From Acorus gramineus (lineage: Eukaryota > Streptophyta > Magnoliopsida > Acorales > Acoraceae): a DNA stretch of 64,000 nucleotides. Under the pieces are notes generated by a model, which was given only the letters and a program-made list of their open reading frames with translations, made no database searches and was not told the origin of the DNA. The stretch lies in contig CM060847.1 of assembly GCA_030737835.1 (NCBI GenBank), positions 8,818,704 to 8,882,703 on the forward strand, given 5' to 3'. The translations under genes and the position numbers were made by a program. This document shows, one piece after another, positions 58,155-64,000 of this stretch (the stretch's first letter is position 1; every line of letters begins with the position of its first letter).

Positions 58155-59540
58155 AATCACATTATCATTCATTACCATGTTTGTTGTTTGAATTGATCAT
58201 GCATGTTTGGAGTGTTTTATATTTTATGCATGATGTATATGTAAAGATTCTACAAGCAAATTGATTTCAGCTTTTGGAGTCTTCTTCAATCAGATGACCT
58301 CTTGTCAGAATCAAATGAGGATTAACATCTTGAAATTGTTTATATGATTATAACTTTATAAAATTTGTGACAATTACAATTCATTACCACTCCATTAAAT
58401 GCAATGGAGGCTCGTAATTAGAATAACTGGAGGAGGAGAGTTCTGTGATCTGCCAGGCGGGCGGGGGAGAGATCAAGATATTGATTCAAATAGAACACAC
58501 ATTTGTGTTAATTGATTTGATTGAAAAAATTTATTTGACTTGTTGGTTCTAACTGAGCATTTATTCATGTCAATTGTTTTAATAAGTCCAAATTATTGAC
58601 GTGTTGATTCATATGGTCGTGATGATCATCATTCAGTTCAATTCTTTCAGAATGGTTGTAACAGAGTGTAATTCATCTTCATCTTTATGGGAAATAAAGT
58701 AGCTGCATTTCTCCAATCACCTTTTAAAAGGATTGCAAAAGGATCAAATAATTAATATAAAATTAGATTAAAAAGATGCATGGTAAATAATATTACCTCG
58801 TTTTCTTGTATACCTATCACAAGCTAGACATGGCACCCAAAAGAAGATCAAACTAACGCCTAATAAACAATTGTCGCTCTACTCTGCAAAATAAAAGAAA
58901 TAGAATAAAATGAGTGAAACTTGTCTGTGTTATAGTACTCTGTATATATGGATGATTATATATGATGTATTATAATGTGCTTTGTTGACTGCTTATATTT
59001 CCTTGGATGTTATTATATAGGTGATTCTCCCATGGTAGTTTATTGTATGTGATTATATAAGTTTCAAAGTTTTATAAAAAAGTACACAAGTGAAGCAATG
59101 TGCTAGTGTTTTGACACGGGCGTCACAGTTGGTATCATCATATCTATTAACTGTATAATATCTCTTAGCCCATGTTTGTTTTGGGAATAAGCCCCCGGAT
59201 AATCTCGGATAAGGGATAAAGGGTGTTTGGAAACCTTGGATAACCCTTGATAAAGTATGTCAGAATAAACTGGTATAAAATAGTAAATGGATTTTAACCA
59301 ACCTATGGAATTAAAGTTATCCTAGGTTATTTCACTCAAAGAATATGTGGGTCCACTGTCAAATCAACTATCATTATTTTTTCACCTTTTATAAATCCTT
59401 ATCTATATTTTATTCACATTTTACCCAAACAACAAAACATTTGTTCTTACATTTACCAACGAGAATCATTTAAAACACAATCAAACACAAAATCCCTTTA
59501 TCATTATTTATACTCACTTATGCATGAATAAATGTATACC
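58155..59540. other. Intergenic, AT-rich
   Basis: No exon or RNA gene recognised. The stretch 59165-59510 (GGATAATCTCGGATAAGGG) has the look of a decayed MITE, but no terminal repeats were found. Confidence 0.5.
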
Positions 59541-59550
59541 CAAGAATAAA

Positions 59551-60067
59551 GAGAAAAATTCATATAACCCCCTTGTAAACTAACTGAAATCTATAACTCT
59601 CTGACTTTTCTTAAAATTCATATAATCCACTAAAAACACTTAGTAAATCCAAATCCTGAATAAAATTTACGTTTACAGATAATGAATATTTTGTAAATAT
59701 TATGTTTGGTTAACTCTAGTAGAAAACACAGTATACAAAAAAAAAACACTTCAATTTGTTAAAAATGCGAAAAATCTTTTATAAATAATGATTTTACCCT
59801 TTTAGATAGGGTTTTATAATATATCTAAATAGAGTAAAATTGTCATTGTTATTAGATTTTTTATATTTTTAACATATTGAGTGTTTTTTAGTAAATTGTG
59901 TTTTAAATCAGGGTTGACCAAATAAAATATTTACAAAATATTCATCATCTTATTCAAGGAGTTATTTGGATTTACTAGGTGTTTTGAGGGTGTCATATGA
60001 ATTTTAAGAAAATCTAGCGGGCTACATGAATTTCAATCAAATTTCAAGGTGTTATATGGATTTTTTT
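59551..60067. mobile_element. Foldback MITE of 517 bp, Mutator-like
   Basis: Almost the entire element is an imperfect palindrome centred near 59818. For example, AAAATTCATATAA near 59634 pairs with its relative near 59992, and ATGAATATTTTGTAAATATT near 59682 pairs with 59932. It is bounded by a perfect 10-bp direct repeat CAAGAATAAA at 59541-59550 and 60068-60077. A 9-10-bp target duplication with long terminal inverted repeats is characteristic of nonautonomous Mutator-like elements. Confidence 0.82.
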
Positions 60068-60077
60068 CAAGAATAAA

Positions 60078-62170
60078 TCGTATTGCCATCTGGGACAGGG
60101 TCAAAAGAGCGTTAAAACTATGATGCAGAGTGTATTATCCTTGGAAAAATTATTTGATAAAAAATATGGTTTGTGGGATCCTCCTCCATTGGGGAAAACA
60201 AAAACCACACACCAATGATTTGGTCAATGAAAGTGCCTTAGACAACCAACCATACACTCACTTCAATAATGTGAATTCACTATTTATGAATGCATATACA
60301 CTGAATCCATTCACTGATTATTACCACAAATAAACTAATATTATTACATCACACACACAAGTGCACAACTCGTGGATCTTGAAATTATAGGCTGCCTAAA
60401 GGAAATATATAAAAACATGTCGGTACACACTGATCACATATATCTTCCTCATCAAAGCCACTTTTCAACCATTATGAAAAGTCCCTGTTACACACAATCC
60501 TTATTTTTAATCTAGCATACAGTCATATTTTACAAGCAAATTATATACTTTGATATGTGAAACATGCATCTTTTTTATATATAAGAGGGTGTATATGTAT
60601 TTTATTTTAATGAAAACATATGTTTAAATGAAATACATACATTTAAAAAAAAAAATACATGAAAACTGTATGATTTTATATCTAACATGTTATATATATA
60701 TATATATCATTTGTACATTAACATGCACAAGCTATACTACTACCGCATTGGACTAAAAAACCTTGTAAAAAAATAGGTTTTTTAGTTTCTTGTAAATATA
60801 ATTATTTAAGAATCGATCTTTTACTTTTTTATATTTTAATTTTAGTCTCTACATTTAAAGAGATATGTTTCTTTTTAGTTGATTAAAAATAAAATTAAAT
60901 AATTTAGAAAAGTCCTTATAAAGATTAAAAACGAACATATCTTTAAATATAAAGAATCGAAAATATTTATATATTTTAATATGTTAAAAGAATTTAACAA
61001 CTTAAGAAAAGATTAAATTAATAGTTGATTTGATTTTTATTTTTTTTAAATTAAATATAGGATAATAAATAAAATAATATACAAGAAAAAAAATAATTAA
61101 CGTCATAATGAAAATATTTTAAAATCAAATAAATAAATTGAAAAAAAAAATTGCTGGCGCCAATGAATTGCTCTGACGATGCAGTCGATCGGTCTTATCC
61201 AAATCAGTCAATCCTCGGTATCCGAGTTTTTAAGCTTTTTTTTTTTTTTTTATAATGAGCTTTTAAACAGTTAAAAATTTAAAAAAAAATTAATTGAATA
61301 AAAAAATAGTCTACCCGCACTAGGCTTTAATTAAATTTTGAGTGCAATGTCCCACCCACACCGTATAGTGCAATATATATTATATACTTCTATATATGAA
61401 AATTTAATTTTTTTAATTTCTTCACATCCTATATCATCCGAAGTATATACTTACTTTTTCACATGCTTCAATGAGAGAATAATTAAAAACCAAAAGCAGC
61501 ACATAATTAAAATTCATGTCCGATGGGCTTCCATATGTAGACCCATATTGGCCCAATAATTTGAAATCTTCAATATTATTCATATACAATTTGATATATG
61601 TTCAGTGAAATTATCTTATATTTCTTGATAAATCTATGTTTTATTAAAAAGGAAAAAAAGTTAGAATTTTGTAAGTGCAAGCGTGCAAAATTCATGAAAG
61701 TTTATACATTTTTTTATATATAAAAAATAACATATATACTCCTAACACTCCGTGGGAAGCAATATTTTTGAGGCACCTTTATTAAAAAAAAAATCCATCC
61801 GTTTTATTTTTTGATGGAATATGGTAATGGTATTGTAAAAATTGTGCTCTTGTACATAACTCTGCTAAAAAAAATACAAATCCCCAACAAAGATACAAAC
61901 CCAAAAACTAATCACCAATAATTTGAAACAAAAAAAAAGAGGCAATTTTGAGAACATATACATCACCAGTTGCATTAGGAAATCAATATTTCTTGCTTTG
62001 GTTTATATGCACAAGATTATAAAGTGACAGACCCCTACACACCATTTTCAACCCTGTACCTGGCATCTTCTCTTTCTAGACTTTACCTTAATGGGTTGGC
62101 AACTTCTTATAATCAAATTCGTGTTAAGAATTAACCAATCAAAACCTGCCGTTGAACTTGCCTTATTTAC
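60078..62170. other. Intergenic, very AT-rich
   Basis: No gene recognised. Holds the second copy of the 44465 AT motif at 60674-60706, followed by homopolymer-rich DNA. A 16-nt micro-exon of the downstream coiled-coil gene might lie near 62057-62072 (AAAGAGAAGATGCCAG before GTACAG), but this is unsupported by other evidence. Confidence 0.45.
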
Positions 62171-62752
62171 AGCTTCTCTAGCTTCACTACCTCCAGAGAT
62201 TTGGACTCCAACAAAAGTTTTTGGCACATCATTTCGGCGTCCTCGTTCTCTCTCTTTAGTTGTTCCACCTGTGCCCAATAAGACCAGAAACCAAAATGGT
62301 TCTCAGATTGAACCATTTTAAACCATCAAAGTTCACATTTAAGATCTTTAATGCTAGGTTTTGAATTCCATGTTTTGGACAATCAGACTTGTTCTATCAA
62401 TTGGAATGACTACAGATCAGAGTATGAGAGTGGATTACCCTAAGTTGAAGATCTTTTACACTATTCTCGAACTTGGCGCACCTGAGAACATAGCAAATGA
62501 GGAGTCATAATCAGAAAAGTCAGTAATTATTTATGGTGTTTGCCTTTCACAATTTTGTTTCTATGCTATCTAGTAGTATTTCATTTTCCTGTGCTATTAG
62601 GATTTGGCCAACAAAAGAATCAATCCTTTTGGCAGTCCATCTCTTCTCCTATGACAAATAACACTCTAAACTTACCGTGCCAGCAGTTCATTTTGAACTT
62701 CTGTTAATCTTGTGATCTCCTGCCATTGCTGGTTCTTGGCTTCATTGTCAAT
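62171..62752 (-). CDS. Partial gene for an unrecognised coiled-coil protein (three internal exons)
   Basis: Three minus-strand exons with matching phases: 62752-62676, 62481-62439 and 62268-62171. They encode IDNEAKNQQWQEITRLTEVQ, NELLARCAKFENSVKDLQLR and VEQLKRENEDAEMMCQKLLL, then ESKSLEVVKLEKL, a continuous heptad-rich helix. Splice signals are good (CGGCACG|GTAAGT, CTTAGG|GTAATC, ACAG acceptors). Phases close across both introns, which argues against chance. The 5' and 3' exons were not found. It could be the coiled-coil part of a kinesin, cytoskeletal or nuclear-structure protein; I cannot tell. It may also be a fragment. Confidence 0.6.
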
Positions 62753-63153
62753 CTGCCATGACAGCACAAAGATCACCACAAACTTGAATGACAAAGCAAT
62801 GATAATTTCTTGATGTTTGCATAATGTGCGTGTGTGTGTTTGTGTGTGTGTACATAAGTACACACATTGATTTTATATGTATGTATGTATGTATACATAT
62901 ATATACACACATAGGGGTGGACCCAGGATTTTCTTGGAGGGGGGGGGGGGGGAGAGAAGAAAGTCACTTGAAATATAAGGGAAAATTAATTCCAAGTATC
63001 TTATTTAGTTCCTACTTTTTTAGGTCCTCAACTTTTTAACATATGAAAACAACCCCAAGTTAGCCGTTACATCTTTTTTGAGATCATTCTGTCCAAAGCA
63101 TGTTAGCATGTGCATTTTTCTACCTAGAATGCCCCCAAGTTTATAGGGTACAA

Positions 63154-63245
63154 GTGAACCGAGCTTTGATTAAGTCGGTAAGCACCTCTCACCTTTGTGA
63201 AAGAGATCAAAAGATCAAATCTTGGGAGCACCATTCTTCAAAAAA
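63154..63245 (+). mobile_element. Short SINE with 15-bp target duplication
   Basis: Same family as 38415-38514: box A-like GATTAAGTCGGTAAGCACC, box B-like AGATCAAATCTTGG, end CACCATTCTTCAAAAA. Flanking repeats GTTTATAGGGTACAA (63139-63153) and GTTTACAGGGTACAA (63246-63260) differ by one base. Confidence 0.78.
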
Positions 63246-63284
63246 GTTTACAGGGTACAAAAATTATATAGCAATTTACAGGAT

Positions 63285-63440
63285 ACACAACAATGTACAA
63301 GGATTAATAACAATGTATGAACATTCCGAAAGTCAATAATGTTTACAAATGCATAACAATGTACAATTTTACATATAACAATGTACAAGCACCCGGAAGA
63401 CAGTTTATTTATCAATGTCAGGAGTGCATAACAATATACA
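63285..63440 (+). repeat. Spaced ACAATGTACAA motifs
   Basis: The core AACAATGTA(C/T) recurs at about 63290, 63310, 63357 and 63378, with AACAATATAC near 63430, most preceded by ATA. Spacing is irregular, so it is an interspersed or decayed tandem motif. Confidence 0.6.
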
Positions 63441-64000
63441 AAGGGTATTTTCATAATCCAAAATGGTATAAGCAATCGGGAGGAGACGGATTGGCATAAA
63501 AAGTGTAACTAATTTATAGTGTTTTCATGTGCTAAAAAACGTACAGCGACAAAAAAAAAAGAAGGGATTCTAAAAAATGTTTGGAATCAGTGTTTCAAAA
63601 AAAATAAAACAAAATTCCATATATATACATTGTATCATTGATTTAAAATTTATTTAAACAAAAACATTCACAAAATCCATTGTATCTATCATTTATGAAA
63701 AATAATATTTTGAAAGATCAATTTGTTACACAATTTGACTTCGATTAGGACGAGAAAAGCTTTTGTAATCATGAGAAAACTTCTATTATCATTTCTTTCC
63801 TCTTTCTTTTTTTCGTTCTCTGGATGATATGAACATACGTTAGTTATTTTTTAAAATTTTGGGGGAGGGGGGGCGCACACTTTATACTTTGGGTCCGGCT
63901 GAGCACATATGTATATGTATACATATATCTGTGTGTCTACATACACAGAGAGAGAGAGAGATATCCATATGCTTAAATATATACACAAAGAGACATGTAT

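Larger units (their letters stand above)
62753..64000. other. Right-edge region with simple repeats
   Basis: Contains a GT-rich tract (62826-62851), TATG repeats (62876-62893), a G-run (62939-62953), a SINE, spaced ACAATGTACAA motifs and an AG run (63948-63960). No further exon of the coiled-coil gene was recognised. Confidence 0.5.

Noticed and set aside
63285..63440. CRISPR-like array
   Set aside because: Motifs are about 11 bp at irregular distances in a plant nuclear context; no true repeats and spacers.
1..64000. Organellar or bacterial origin of the contig
   Set aside because: Spliced nuclear genes, SINEs, LTR and MITE insertions throughout; no operons or organelle genes.

Overview
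The window is nuclear DNA of a flowering plant. Genes have many exons with GT-AG introns, intergenic DNA is AT-rich, and SINEs, MITEs, LTR and LINE remnants and microsatellites are frequent. I could not place the species more closely than angiosperm. All gene models were built by reading splice sites and frame by eye; exon phases close exactly for every complete model given here.

Layout. 1-9.2 kb (minus): the 5' half of an alpha-glucan water dikinase 1 gene (GWD1/SEX1/R1, starch phosphorylation), 16 coding exons visible, 3' half off the left edge. 9.2-14.1 kb: intergenic, with a SINE and a MITE nested in a MITE. 14.1-15.8 kb (minus): a two-exon pectin methylesterase inhibitor. 18.7-31.1 kb (plus): a complete MODIFIER OF SNC1 (MOS1) homologue of 1592 residues, with a 2.9-kb solo-LTR-like insertion in one intron and a duplicated small exon. 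32.5-35.9 kb (plus): an EMB2759-like membrane protein. 36.8-39.5 kb (minus): a secreted polygalacturonase with eight exons, convergent with the previous gene. 57.5-58.2 kb (plus): a small conserved 97-residue membrane protein. 62.1-62.8 kb (minus): part of an unrecognised coiled-coil gene.

The unusual part is 44.5-56.6 kb, a mosaic of duplicated and captured sequence. Two direct copies of a roughly 1.2-1.3-kb leader-like unit each lie upstream of a different captured exon: an NAD kinase exon after copy A and a thioredoxin/peroxiredoxin-like exon after copy B. Copy B abuts a 3.0-kb inverted repeat (48287-51292 and 53625-56626) whose arms differ at only three places that I could see. Each arm carries a broken PRA1-family fragment, a LINE zinc-finger (zf-RVT) remnant, a tRNA-Cys-like sequence and tandem repeats. 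The 2.3-kb spacer holds further inverted repeats and a second, opposite copy of the thioredoxin-like exon. A transcript through it could fold into a very long hairpin. At 59551-60067 lies a separate, almost wholly palindromic 517-bp element with a perfect 10-bp target duplication.

The genes are independent plant loci. Two themes recur: the cell wall (pectin methylesterase inhibitor and polygalacturonase) and the plastid (GWD1 starch turnover; EMB2759 possibly). MOS1 is a regulator of immune-gene expression.
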